Below, piece by piece: positions 7,152 to 13,567 of a DNA stretch of 13,567 bases (within the stretch, counting starts at the first letter, position 1; the number at the start of each line of letters is the position of its first letter). Origin of the DNA: Allobosea sp. (GTDB lineage: Bacteria > Pseudomonadota > Alphaproteobacteria > Rhizobiales > Beijerinckiaceae); assembly GCA_021732895.1 (NCBI GenBank), contig JAKFWE010000476.1, positions 1-13,567 of the forward strand, written 5' to 3'. The position numbers and the translations under genes are program-made. The notes beneath the pieces were generated by a model. It had not been told where the DNA came from and searched no databases. It saw only the letters and a program-made list of their open reading frames with translations.

Positions 7152-7332
7152 GCGCCATGGAGCCTCGTCGCGGGCGAGCTTGCAAGCCCCCTTGCGCCAA
7201 GCCCCTTTGCGCGCGAGCGCCCCGCCCGGCGCCTGCGGCGCCATTGGGCGATTGCGGGGGCTGGTCACGCATGCGAGCTTTATGGCAAGGCAGAGCCGCG
7301 TCGCGAGGACGCCGAACCGGCCGGAGTTGAGC
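7152..7332. other. Divergent intergenic region with a 15-bp-period direct repeat
   Basis: This separates the DUF2007 and polyprenyl synthase genes and should hold both promoters, but I could not identify convincing -35/-10 pairs. AAGCCCCCTTGCGC at 7184-7197 is repeated as AAGCCCCTTTGCGC at 7199-7212 (one mismatch, 15-bp period). A GGCGCC-TGC-GGCGCC hairpin sits at 7228-7242. Confidence 0.5.
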
Positions 7333-8349
7333 GTGGGCGTCGTCGTACCATTCGAGGACAAGGAAGCGGGCGAGGCGCGGATCGACGACCTCGTCGCCCT
7401 GACGCGGGCGGGCATGGAGCGCGTCAACGCGATGATCCTGTCGCGCACCGGCTCCGACGTCGCGATGATCCCGGAGGTCGCCAAGCATCTGATCTCGTCT
7501 GGCGGCAAGCGCCTGCGGCCGATGCTGACTCTGGCGACGGCGGGACTGTGCGGCTATCGCGGCGACGGGCATGTGCGGCTCGCGGCCTCGGTCGAGTTCA
7601 TGCACACGGCGACGCTGCTGCACGACGACGTGGTCGACGAGAGCGACATGCGCCGCGGCAAGCTCGCGGCGCGGATGCTCTGGGGCAACGAGGCGAGCGT
7701 GCTCGTGGGCGATTTCCTGCTCGGCCAGGCTTTCCGCATGATGGTCGAGGTCGGCTCGCTGCGCGCGCTCGACATCCTGTCCACCGCCGCCGTGGTGATC
7801 GCCGAGGGCGAGGTGATGCAGCTCGCCGCCGCCAAGAACACGGAGACGACGGAGGACGAGTATCTGGCCGTGATTCGCGGCAAGACGGCGGAGCTGTTCG
7901 CGGCCGCCTGCGAGGTCGGCCCGGTGATCGCCGGTTCGCCGAAGGGCGACGCCGCCGCCTGCCGCAGCTACGGGCTCAATCTCGGCATCGCCTTCCAGTT
8001 GATCGACGACGCGCTCGACTATGGCGGCGTCGCTGCGAGGCTGGGCAAGAACACCGGCGACGATTTCCGCGAGGGCAAAATCACGCTGCCCGTGGTGCTC
8101 TCGTTCCGGCGCGGCTCGGAAAGCGAGCGGGCGTTCTGGCGGCGGACCCTACGGGACGGCGAGATCGGCGAGACCGACCTCGACGAGGCCCGCGCGATCA
8201 TGCGCCGCCACCGCGCGCTCGATGACACGATCGAGCGCGCCGAGCACTACGCCAAGATGGCCAAGGACGCGCTCGGCCTGTTCCCAGCCTCGCCGATGAA
8301 ACAGGCGCTGAACGAAACAGTCGATTTCTGCGTGTCGCGGGCGCATTAG
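7333..8349 (+). CDS. Long-chain all-trans polyprenyl diphosphate synthase
   Basis: This enzyme condenses isopentenyl diphosphate units onto an allylic primer to build the ubiquinone side chain (octa- or decaprenyl; the length is not readable here). Both Asp-rich motifs are present: LLHDDVVDESD (residues 95-105) and FQLIDDALDY (221-230). GGKRLRPML (57-65), GDFLLGQAF (126-134) and KITLPVV (249-255) are also conserved. The residue five places before the first Asp motif is Ala93, a small residue expected in long-chain enzymes. I chose the GTG at 7333 because GGAG lies six bases before it and the resulting MGVVVPFED start and 338-residue length fit relatives; an ATG at 7282 is the alternative. It is transcribed alone, divergent from the DUF2007 gene. 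Confidence 0.9.
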   Translation: MGVVVPFEDKEAGEARIDDLVALTRAGMERVNAMILSRTGSDVAMIPEVAKHLISSGGKRLRPMLTLATAGLCGYRGDGHVRLAASVEFMHTATLLHDDVVDESDMRRGKLAARMLWGNEASVLVGDFLLGQAFRMMVEVGSLRALDILSTAAVVIAEGEVMQLAAAKNTETTEDEYLAVIRGKTAELFAAACEVGPVIAGSPKGDAAACRSYGLNLGIAFQLIDDALDYGGVAARLGKNTGDDFREGKITLPVVLSFRRGSESERAFWRRTLRDGEIGETDLDEARAIMRRHRALDDTIERAEHYAKMAKDALGLFPASPMKQALNETVDFCVSRAH

Positions 8350-8644
8350 GTGAAGAGGCCCGCGCTGCCGAATGTGTCGAACGGCGCCATGGGCCGCCGC
8401 CCGACCCCGCACGCGGTTCTGCTTTTGGTTCGGCTGGCAAGTGACCGTTGGCCATGGCGCCCCGCGACGGTCCGCGCCGCATGTCTCATCTCCGGAAAGC
8501 AGCCAACGGAGACGTTGCGCCCGGATCGGCTACCGGACGCCTGCCGCGCGGTGCGGCGGAGCGTGGCGCGAACCGCTGCGTCGCGCGTCCAGTCCCGGCG
8601 ACCATCGGCTCGCGGGCCGCAGGGCGCGATTTCAAGGTGCGGGT
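8350..8644. other. Intergenic region between convergent genes, no gene seen
   Basis: Several short open frames cross this stretch but none has recognisable protein features or a ribosome binding site. A 10-bp inverted repeat (GGCGCCATGG at 8383-8392 and CCATGGCGCC at 8452-8461) is present, with no T-run to make it a terminator. Confidence 0.4.
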
Positions 8645-9454
8645 TCAAAACCGGTAGGTCAAACCGGCTACGGGCCCCTGCAGCGTCGTGTCGAAGACGT
8701 AACCGTCCGAGCGGTAGTCTGCTCTCAGGATTTTGTAGCCGGCCGAGACCGACAGGCGATCGGTCAGGGTGTAATTGGCTGTCGCCAGCACCTGCCAGGT
8801 CAGTCGCGAACCTGCGCCAAAGCCGCCGATATCGCCCTGGGCCTGGATCGAAAGCCGGTCTGTCAGCCCGTAAAAAGCGCGTAAGCCGATGACGGGGTCG
8901 ATCCAGTCGAAGCTCTCACGACGCGAGATCGACACAGGCCCGTAGCTGACAGTGACCTTGTTGGAGACGTTCCAGAAGCGGGCGCCGGCGAGAATGTCGA
9001 GCGTGAACGGAGCCGTGGCGATAATGCGATACCCGGCCTGGAGAGACACATTGATCTCCCGCGTATCGACCTTCGCCGAAAGGCCGCGAACCGGGCCGAA
9101 AATCGGAACGCGCTCGATCGCCTTATCCTCGCTGGTATCGACCAGCATAGCGTCGGCGGAGGCGACGAAGCGGCCGTTGCGATGCCAGACATGCAGAAAA
9201 CCGCCGAAATTCAGATTGTCGAGGACGTCGCCGAAGGACTTGCTGATCCCGATCGTCGGCGCCGCGCGGAACGGTGAGACATTGCCGCGGATGCCGCTCG
9301 CCCAGAGGTAGGGCGTGACCTGCAGCACCCAGTCCACGGAAGCCGGATCGGGCGGCGCGGCGGCTGGCGCCCTGGCGCCGAGATCGGCCGCCCCGGCGGG
9401 ACGCCCGCAAACCAGGGCGCCGGCGATCAGCCAGATTCGAAGGCCGTTGCTCAT
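8645..9454 (-). CDS. Outer-membrane beta-barrel protein
   Basis: A signal peptide (MSNGLRIWLIAGALVCGRPAGA, cleavage near residue 22) is followed by an Ala/Pro-rich linker. The rest is a 269-residue protein with alternating hydrophobic/polar beta strands, many Gly, Tyr and Asn turns, and a C-terminal phenylalanine (LTYRF), the usual signal for outer-membrane insertion. Motifs such as VTPYLWASGIRG and YGLTDRLSIQAQGDIGGFG resemble Hyphomicrobiales opacity/porin-like outer-membrane proteins. The start at 9454 is set by a strong GGGAGG seven bases upstream; an ATG at 9472 is poorer. It begins 14 bp after the amidohydrolase stop, so the two probably form an operon. Its cargo or ligand is unknown. 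Confidence 0.82.
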   Translation of the reverse strand: MSNGLRIWLIAGALVCGRPAGAADLGARAPAAAPPDPASVDWVLQVTPYLWASGIRGNVSPFRAAPTIGISKSFGDVLDNLNFGGFLHVWHRNGRFVASADAMLVDTSEDKAIERVPIFGPVRGLSAKVDTREINVSLQAGYRIIATAPFTLDILAGARFWNVSNKVTVSYGPVSISRRESFDWIDPVIGLRAFYGLTDRLSIQAQGDIGGFGAGSRLTWQVLATANYTLTDRLSVSAGYKILRADYRSDGYVFDTTLQGPVAGLTYRF

Positions 9455-9468
9455 GGTCCAGCCTCCCT

Positions 9469-10917
9469 TCATGCCGTCAGCGTATTCTTGTGGATGCGTC
9501 CGTCCTTGACGATCAGACGGAAGTTCCTGTCTGGATCGCCGATCAGACCGATGTCGGCGAGCGGGTCGCCCGCGACGGCGACCACGTCGGCAAGAGCCCC
9601 CTTCTCGAGGACGCCGAGGCGGGACGAATAGGGATTGCGCGCGCCCGACATCGCCAGCAGCTCGCCGGAATGGCTGGTCGCCATGCGAAGAACCTCGGCC
9701 GGCTCGAACCATCGCGCGAGCTTGGCGAGCTGGCGACCCTGGCTGGCGGTCCGCGTCGGCGCGAACAGGATGTCGGTGCCGAAGGCCATTCTGACCTTGT
9801 GTTTGCGGCCGAGCTCGAAAGCGCGCTCGGTGCCCTGCGCGATCTTCCGCTGATCAGCCTGCTGCTCCGGGTTCTGATAGACGTTGCCGTCCTCATCGGC
9901 GAGGAAGGGCTGGATGCTCCACCAGGCTCCGGCGCCGGCCATCATCCGGACTGTTTCCTCGTCGGCGAGCTGGCCGTGTTCGATCGAGCGGACGCCGGCG
10001 GCGAGCGCGCGGCGGATACCGGAGGAGGTGTAGACATGGGCGCAGACATAAGTGCCCCAATCGGCTGCCGCGCCGACGGCCGCGCGCATCTCGGCCTCGG
10101 AATACTGTAGCGTGTCGATCGGGTCATAGGAGGAGGCGACCCCGCCACCGGCCATGATCTTGATCTGGCTGGCGCCGAGCATGAGCTGCTCGCGCACGCG
10201 CCGCACCACCTCCGTCTCTCCGTCGGCTATCATCGCGATGCCTGCGCGCTCCGCCTGGCTGAGACTGGATTGCGGCGAGCGCGGCAGGTCGCTGCGCATA
10301 CGGAAATCGCCATGACCGGAGGTTTGCGAGATCATCGCGCCGGAGGGGTAAATGCGCGGACCCGCGAAGCGGCCTTCGTCGATCGCGCGCTTGAGCGCGA
10401 AGGCCGGGCCGCCGACGTCCCGCACCGTGGTGAACCCGCGCAGAAGCGTCCGCTGCGCCTCCTGTGCGGCGACGAGATGAACGTAAGGCACGTCGGCCGT
10501 CACCGCCACGAGTTGAGGAATCGCCGCCAGCAACGTGTGCCAATGCGCGTCGATCAGGCCGGGGATCAGCGTCGTGCGCTGGCAATCGAGGACAATGGCG
10601 TCAGCGACAGCCTGTCCTGCCGGAATCAGATCCACGATGGCATGGCCGGTGATCAGAAGGTCGCGCCCCTCGACGGGCTGCGCCGACAGCCCGTTGAAAA
10701 TCTTCGCTCCGCGCAGCAGCAGCGGCCGGTCGCCCGGTTGCGCGAGCGCGGGAAGGGGCGACGCCAGCCCGGCGAAGCTGGCCGCGATGCCGGCGAGCAC
10801 GGCACGGCGCGAAAGTCCCTCGCCGACTCGCTCGCACAGGCCGACCGCCGCGGATCCGTCGCAGGCGCAGCCGCTCGGTCCAGCGAGGTGTCCGTATTTG
10901 TGGCCGAGACGTCTCAT
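9469..10917 (-). CDS. Tat-exported amidohydrolase (imidazolonepropionase/prolidase-like)
   Basis: This metal-dependent hydrolase of the COG1228-type amidohydrolase superfamily is predicted to cleave an amide or peptide bond in the periplasm. The metal-site pattern is complete: HxH at H125/H127 (GLIDAHWHT), a candidate bridging Lys253 (IKIMAGGG), H294 (CAHVYTS), H314 (IEHGQ) and Asp382 (FGTD). A twin-arginine signal, LSRRAVLAGIAASFAGLA, is at residues 35-52 with ALAQ cleavage near 60. Before it is an unusually long N-region (about 35 residues) with C17, C19, C28 and H6, H10. I chose the ATG at 10917 (482 residues); AGGTGA lies close upstream, and the frame stays open to 10983. Relatives include Xaa-Pro dipeptidases and other aminoacyl hydrolases; the substrate cannot be read from sequence. 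It precedes the outer-membrane protein gene. Confidence 0.87.
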   Translation of the reverse strand: MRRLGHKYGHLAGPSGCACDGSAAVGLCERVGEGLSRRAVLAGIAASFAGLASPLPALAQPGDRPLLLRGAKIFNGLSAQPVEGRDLLITGHAIVDLIPAGQAVADAIVLDCQRTTLIPGLIDAHWHTLLAAIPQLVAVTADVPYVHLVAAQEAQRTLLRGFTTVRDVGGPAFALKRAIDEGRFAGPRIYPSGAMISQTSGHGDFRMRSDLPRSPQSSLSQAERAGIAMIADGETEVVRRVREQLMLGASQIKIMAGGGVASSYDPIDTLQYSEAEMRAAVGAAADWGTYVCAHVYTSSGIRRALAAGVRSIEHGQLADEETVRMMAGAGAWWSIQPFLADEDGNVYQNPEQQADQRKIAQGTERAFELGRKHKVRMAFGTDILFAPTRTASQGRQLAKLARWFEPAEVLRMATSHSGELLAMSGARNPYSSRLGVLEKGALADVVAVAGDPLADIGLIGDPDRNFRLIVKDGRIHKNTLTA

Positions 10918-10955
10918 CTCACCTGCACGCGGCTGATCATGCAACCTGTCCCCGC

Positions 10956-10967
10956 ACCCGATCGGGT
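10956..10967. promoter_or_regulatory. Palindrome upstream of the amidohydrolase gene
   Basis: ACCCGATCGGGT is a perfect 12-bp palindrome 39 bp before the chosen ATG. Its position suits an operator, but no promoter boxes could be placed with confidence and a 12-bp palindrome can arise by chance in GC-rich DNA. Confidence 0.25.
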
Positions 10968-11244
10968 CAGAAAGTAGAAGCACAAACGCTCGACGGCTAG
11001 GTCATAAATAACAGGCGTGTCCGGCACGGCCCGATGAAACATTGCAGCCATCAGGCCAGAAGCCGGCTCAGAACTGGTCGGCCGCGTTCATGTCGGCTTG
11101 CTTCGGGGCCTCCGCGCGTCTGAAAACAGGCCGCGCCGCACTATTCCTTCGACTTGCCGGGACAATGGCAGGCATTCGATTCAATTCATCAGGACACTTG
11201 GTTCGCAGTCGGTGCAACAACGGCCGCCGGCGCTCCGCGAGCCC
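10968..11244. other. Intergenic region, no gene seen
   Basis: This lies between the VOC gene end and the amidohydrolase start, both on the minus strand. It has somewhat lower GC than the flanks, with an AT-rich patch around 11005-11012 (TAAATAAC on the plus strand) that may belong to the amidohydrolase promoter. I found no RNA gene, no repeat of note and no frame with protein character. Confidence 0.4.
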
Positions 11245-11724
11245 TCACCCGCGGCGCGCCGCCTCGATCTTCGCCACGTCGATCTTGCCCATCTCCATCA
11301 TCGCCGTGAACGCCCGCCTGGCTTCCTCGCCGCCGGCGGCCATCGCCTGCGTCAGCACGCGCGGGGTGATCTGCCAGGAGATGCCCCATCTGTCCCTGCA
11401 CCAGCCGCAGGCGCTTTCCATGCCGCCATGGCCGACGATGGCGTTCCAGTAACGGTCGGTCTCCTCCTGATCGTCGGTGGCGATCTGGAAGGAGAAGGCC
11501 TCGCTGTGCCTGAAGGCCGGGCCGCCGTTCAGGCCCATGCAGGGGATGCCGGCGACGGTGAAATCGACCGTCAGCACGTCGCCGGCCTTGCCGGAGGGGT
11601 AGTCGGCCGGGGCGCGGTGGACGGCGTGGACTGCGCTGTCGGGAAAGGTCTGCGCATAGAAGCGGGCGGCGGCCTCGGCGTCTTTGTCGAACCAGAGGCA
11701 GATCGTGTTTTTGGCAATCGGCAT
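11245..11724 (-). CDS. VOC family / PhnB-like protein
   Basis: This 159-residue cytoplasmic protein has the vicinal-oxygen-chelate fold of the PhnB/3-demethylubiquinone-9 3-methyltransferase-like domain family. Typical motifs are CLWFDKDAEAAARFYAQTFP (residues 9-28), GIPCMGLNGGP (59-69), SEAFSFQI (74-81), ETDRYWNAI (88-96) and CGWCRDRWGISWQITP (106-121). The family name is misleading: no methyltransferase activity is shown for such proteins and the reaction is unknown. The ATG at 11724 has AAAGGA seven bases upstream. It begins 17 bp after the end of the upstream exported-protein gene, so it is likely co-transcribed with it. Confidence 0.9.
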   Translation of the reverse strand: MPIAKNTICLWFDKDAEAAARFYAQTFPDSAVHAVHRAPADYPSGKAGDVLTVDFTVAGIPCMGLNGGPAFRHSEAFSFQIATDDQEETDRYWNAIVGHGGMESACGWCRDRWGISWQITPRVLTQAMAAGGEEARRAFTAMMEMGKIDVAKIEAARRG

Positions 11725-11741
11725 GGCGTGTCCTTTCGCTG

Positions 11742-12797
11742 TCAACCGCCCAGCAGCAGCCGCGCCCCGCAGGCGTCGAGGCCGGCGGGGGCCGCGTTGG
11801 GAAAGCGCTTTCTGGCGAGGCGCGCCATGTCGCCGCGATGGCGCGGGCTGCCGAGATAGCTTTGCTGCGGGATGACCGCATCGAGCGGCGTGTGCAGGAA
11901 GAGCTGGACGTCGGCGCCGCCGGTCATGGCCCAGACCGCCTCCACGCAGGCCGTCTGAGTGTCCGCGCAGGACGCCGTGCAGACATTCCGAACGGCTGCG
12001 GCCTCGGGCGCCGTCATCAGGATGGCGCGCGCGCTTGCAAAAGCCCGCTCGCGCGCCGGCTCGGAGGCGGCCTTGAAGGGGGCGTCTCCCTCGACGCCGA
12101 TCCGTCCCCTGCGCAGCACCCGCCCGGTGAGATTGGCGGCCTGCGGGACGGGCACGCCCGCCATCAGCGCGTAGTCGAGGCTGAAGAACAGCAACTGCTG
12201 CAGGCTGCCGGTCCATTCCGGCAAGAGCGCCTCGGCGAGGGCGGCGCGCAGGCGCTCGGCCGTCTCCGGCGAGGGCGGCGTCGGATAGACGGTGGGCGAC
12301 AGGCGCATCGCCGCGCCCCACCAGACCCAGAAGCGCATCTCTTTGGGCAGCGTGCCGCCGGCTGCGCCCTCCGCCAGCGAGGACGGGTTTTCATTGAAGG
12401 TTCTGGCCAAAGCCGGCCGCGCCGCCTCGATCTGGCCAAGCGCGAGCAGGGGTTTGGGGTCGCCCTTCTGCTGCGCGACTTCGAACGCCTCGGCCAGCGC
12501 GCGGCGGGTCTTGACGCCCTTCAGCCAGGATTCACCTGAGAGCCCGCCCGGTTTGCGCAGAAGCGCGATGCGCTGGGTCCGGTCCAGCCCCTTGACGTAG
12601 TCGCTCTCAAAGCTGCGCGGCTCGATCACGCCGAGAGCCAGCATGGCGTCCTCGTCGCCGGCATTCGCCAGAGCGGACAGAGCGGGCAGCGCCCTGGCGT
12701 CGTCATCGGCGAGCCAGGCCGCGATGGCCTCGTCCAGCGGCGCGGCGCGCAGGGGCAGCGCCGTCAGGATCAGGATAAAGGCCAGGACGATGCGCAT
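11742..12797 (-). CDS. Exported protein of unknown function with helical repeats and four cysteines
   Basis: I do not recognise a named family. A signal peptide (MRIVLAFILILTALPLRAA, cleavage near 19) is followed by Ala/Leu-rich helices that resemble TPR/Sel1-type helical repeats at the start (AIAAWLADDDARALPALSAL, then NAGDEDAMLALGVIE). The C-terminal part contains C273, C277, C284 (NVCTASCADTQTACVEA) and C343, suggesting two periplasmic disulfides or a metal site. The ATG at 12797 follows GGAGGAGG and begins the signal peptide directly; an upstream ATG would add 14 charged residues. It lies between ispE and the VOC gene on the same strand. The 97-bp gap to ispE holds a GCAACC-GCAT-GGTTGC hairpin at 12818-12833. 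Confidence 0.75.
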   Translation of the reverse strand: MRIVLAFILILTALPLRAAPLDEAIAAWLADDDARALPALSALANAGDEDAMLALGVIEPRSFESDYVKGLDRTQRIALLRKPGGLSGESWLKGVKTRRALAEAFEVAQQKGDPKPLLALGQIEAARPALARTFNENPSSLAEGAAGGTLPKEMRFWVWWGAAMRLSPTVYPTPPSPETAERLRAALAEALLPEWTGSLQQLLFFSLDYALMAGVPVPQAANLTGRVLRRGRIGVEGDAPFKAASEPARERAFASARAILMTAPEAAAVRNVCTASCADTQTACVEAVWAMTGGADVQLFLHTPLDAVIPQQSYLGSPRHRGDMARLARKRFPNAAPAGLDACGARLLLGG

Positions 12798-12894
12798 GCT
12801 GCGACCTCCTCCGGGACGCAACCGCATGGTTGCAGCCAAACCCGCTCCTCACGGTAGCGACGCATCCGCGCGCCGACAACAGGGCGCTCGGGCG

Positions 12895-13567
12895 TCAGCG
12901 CAACAGCGTCGGCTTGACCCACCACCCCGGCTCCGCACGCGCCAGCGCCTTCGCCGCGACCGCGCTCGCGCGGCAGTCGTCGAACAGCGCAAAGCAGGTC
13001 GCGCCCGAGCCCGACATGCGGGCGAGGCGGCAGCCGGGCTGCGCGGCCAGACGCCGCAGGACGTCGGCGATGACGGGGGCGAGCCGGCGGGCCGGAACCT
13101 CCAGGTCGTTGGGGCTGGCGGAGAGCGCGGCGACCAGGCGGGCGGTCTTCGCGACTGCATTATCCGTCCTTGCGAGCGCAGCGAAGCAATCCAGCGTCTC
13201 GCCCAGTCCCTCTGGATTGCTTCGCTGCGCTCGCAAGGACGGGTCGAGCGGCGGCGCGGCCAGCCCCTTGAACACCGCCACCGTGGCCACCGCCACGCCC
13301 GGATTGACCAGCACGGCGAACAGCGGCGGCAGCGCGAGCGGAGGCCCGAGCACCTCGCCCAGCCCCGACATCGTCCGGGCGCGGGAGGCGAGGCAGACCG
13401 GCACGTCCGCGCCGGTTCCTGCCGCGGCGCGCAGGAGGACAGGGTCGTTTTCGTCGATGCCGTTCAACCTCGCCAGCAGGCGCAGCGCGCCGGCGGCGTC
13501 GGCCGAGCCGCAGCCGACGCCCGACGCCAGCGGCAGGCGCTTGACCAGATGGAAGCGGCCGAGGCGC
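12895..13567 (-). CDS. ispE: 4-diphosphocytidyl-2-C-methyl-D-erythritol kinase, N terminus beyond the window
   Basis: IspE phosphorylates CDP-methylerythritol with ATP in the MEP pathway that makes isopentenyl diphosphate. The GHMP-kinase ATP loop, LPLASGVGCGSADAAGALR, is encoded near 13477-13536; the usual GGGS is GCGS here. GADVPVCL follows, and MSGSGATCFALF near the C terminus is the third GHMP motif. The frame is open to the window edge, so the first part of the gene is missing; no start codon is claimed. Between the conserved VNPGVAVATVAVFKGL and NDLEVPA blocks, about 26 residues (SLRAQRSNP to CFAALARTD) are encoded by the 13164-13242 inverted repeat. The frame is preserved. It is upstream of the exported-protein and VOC genes. 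Confidence 0.92.
   Translation of the reverse strand, partial: RLGRFHLVKRLPLASGVGCGSADAAGALRLLARLNGIDENDPVLLRAAAGTGADVPVCLASRARTMSGLGEVLGPPLALPPLFAVLVNPGVAVATVAVFKGLAAPPLDPSLRAQRSNPEGLGETLDCFAALARTDNAVAKTARLVAALSASPNDLEVPARRLAPVIADVLRRLAAQPGCRLARMSGSGATCFALFDDCRASAVAAKALARAEPGWWVKPTLLR
13164..13242. repeat. Perfect inverted repeat inserted in frame inside ispE
   Basis: The arms 13164-13194 and 13212-13242 are 31-bp perfect inverted repeats (starting CCGTCCTTGCGAGCGCAGCG) with a 17-nt loop. The sequence matches, from memory, a dispersed palindrome common between genes in Bradyrhizobium-like genomes (TTGCGAGCGAAGCGAAGCAATCC type). Here it is translated as part of IspE without a stop, adding about 26 residues in a loop region between conserved blocks. 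Confidence 0.92.

Noticed and set aside
6492..8225. A 577-codon open frame on the plus strand overlapping the methyltransferase, DUF2007 and polyprenyl synthase genes
   Set aside because: It reads through three well-supported genes in other frames and gives Arg/Ala-rich low-complexity sequence with no family features.
8383..8461. A 10-bp inverted repeat as a terminator for the polyprenyl synthase gene
   Set aside because: The loop is about 59 nt and no T-run follows; such a match can arise by chance in GC-rich DNA.
8630..8660. GGGTTCAAAACC resembling a tRNA T-arm
   Set aside because: No 5-bp T-stem, no acceptor stem and no anticodon arm could be paired around it; it is the end of the outer-membrane protein gene and its flank.
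13467..13467. A TTG at 13467 as the start of ispE
   Set aside because: The frame continues upstream through the conserved ATP-loop motif to the window edge, so the true start is outside the window.

Overview
The window is GC-rich DNA (mostly around 65-70% G+C by eye) from an alphaproteobacterium. The alpha-type split glycyl-tRNA synthetase genes, the DUF2007/tRNA methyltransferase/polyprenyl-diphosphate synthase neighbourhood, an EcfG-type stress promoter and abundant palindromic repeats point to the Hyphomicrobiales (Rhizobiales), perhaps a Bosea-, Chelatococcus- or Beijerinckiaceae-like genus. The genus is an inference from memory; no search was run.

Layout. (1) 3-602, plus strand: C-terminal part of a phasin-like protein. 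(2) 611-754: a cloverleaf-like palindromic repeat between convergent genes. (3) 781-5474, minus strand: an unusual operon in the order glyQ, fic, glyS. A class II Fic (AMPylase-family) gene sits between the two subunits of glycyl-tRNA synthetase; its stop shares a base with the glyS start. Within glyS there is a 162-bp, exactly in-frame palindromic repeat and a separate low-GC patch. (4) 5475-5858: a divergent regulatory region with a sigma70-like promoter for glyQ and a near-ideal EcfG promoter pointing the other way. (5) 5859-6161, plus: a small secreted protein made of YGPRR-type repeats, with an intrinsic terminator that lies inside the neighbouring antisense gene. (6) 6155-7151, minus: a tRNA1(Val)-type methyltransferase and a DUF2007 protein, overlapping. 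(7) 7333-8349, plus: a long-chain polyprenyl diphosphate synthase. (8) 8645-10917, minus: a Tat-exported amidohydrolase followed by an outer-membrane beta-barrel protein. (9) 11245-12797, minus: a cysteine-containing exported protein of unknown function and a VOC/PhnB-like protein. (10) 12895-13567, minus: ispE, cut by the window edge, carrying a second, different in-frame palindromic repeat (31-bp perfect arms).

How it works together. Most genes are housekeeping: translation (glyQ/glyS, tRNA methylation), isoprenoid supply (ispE feeds precursor, the polyprenyl synthase makes the quinone side chain) and storage-granule coating (phasin). The accessory layer is the fic gene wedged into the glyRS operon, the stress-promoter/secreted-repeat-protein unit and the mobile palindromic repeats. 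Three repeat elements lie in 13.6 kb. Two of them are translated as extra peptide inside genes expected to be essential, which is the most striking observation here. I saw no tRNA, rRNA, CRISPR array, insertion sequence or complete mobile element.
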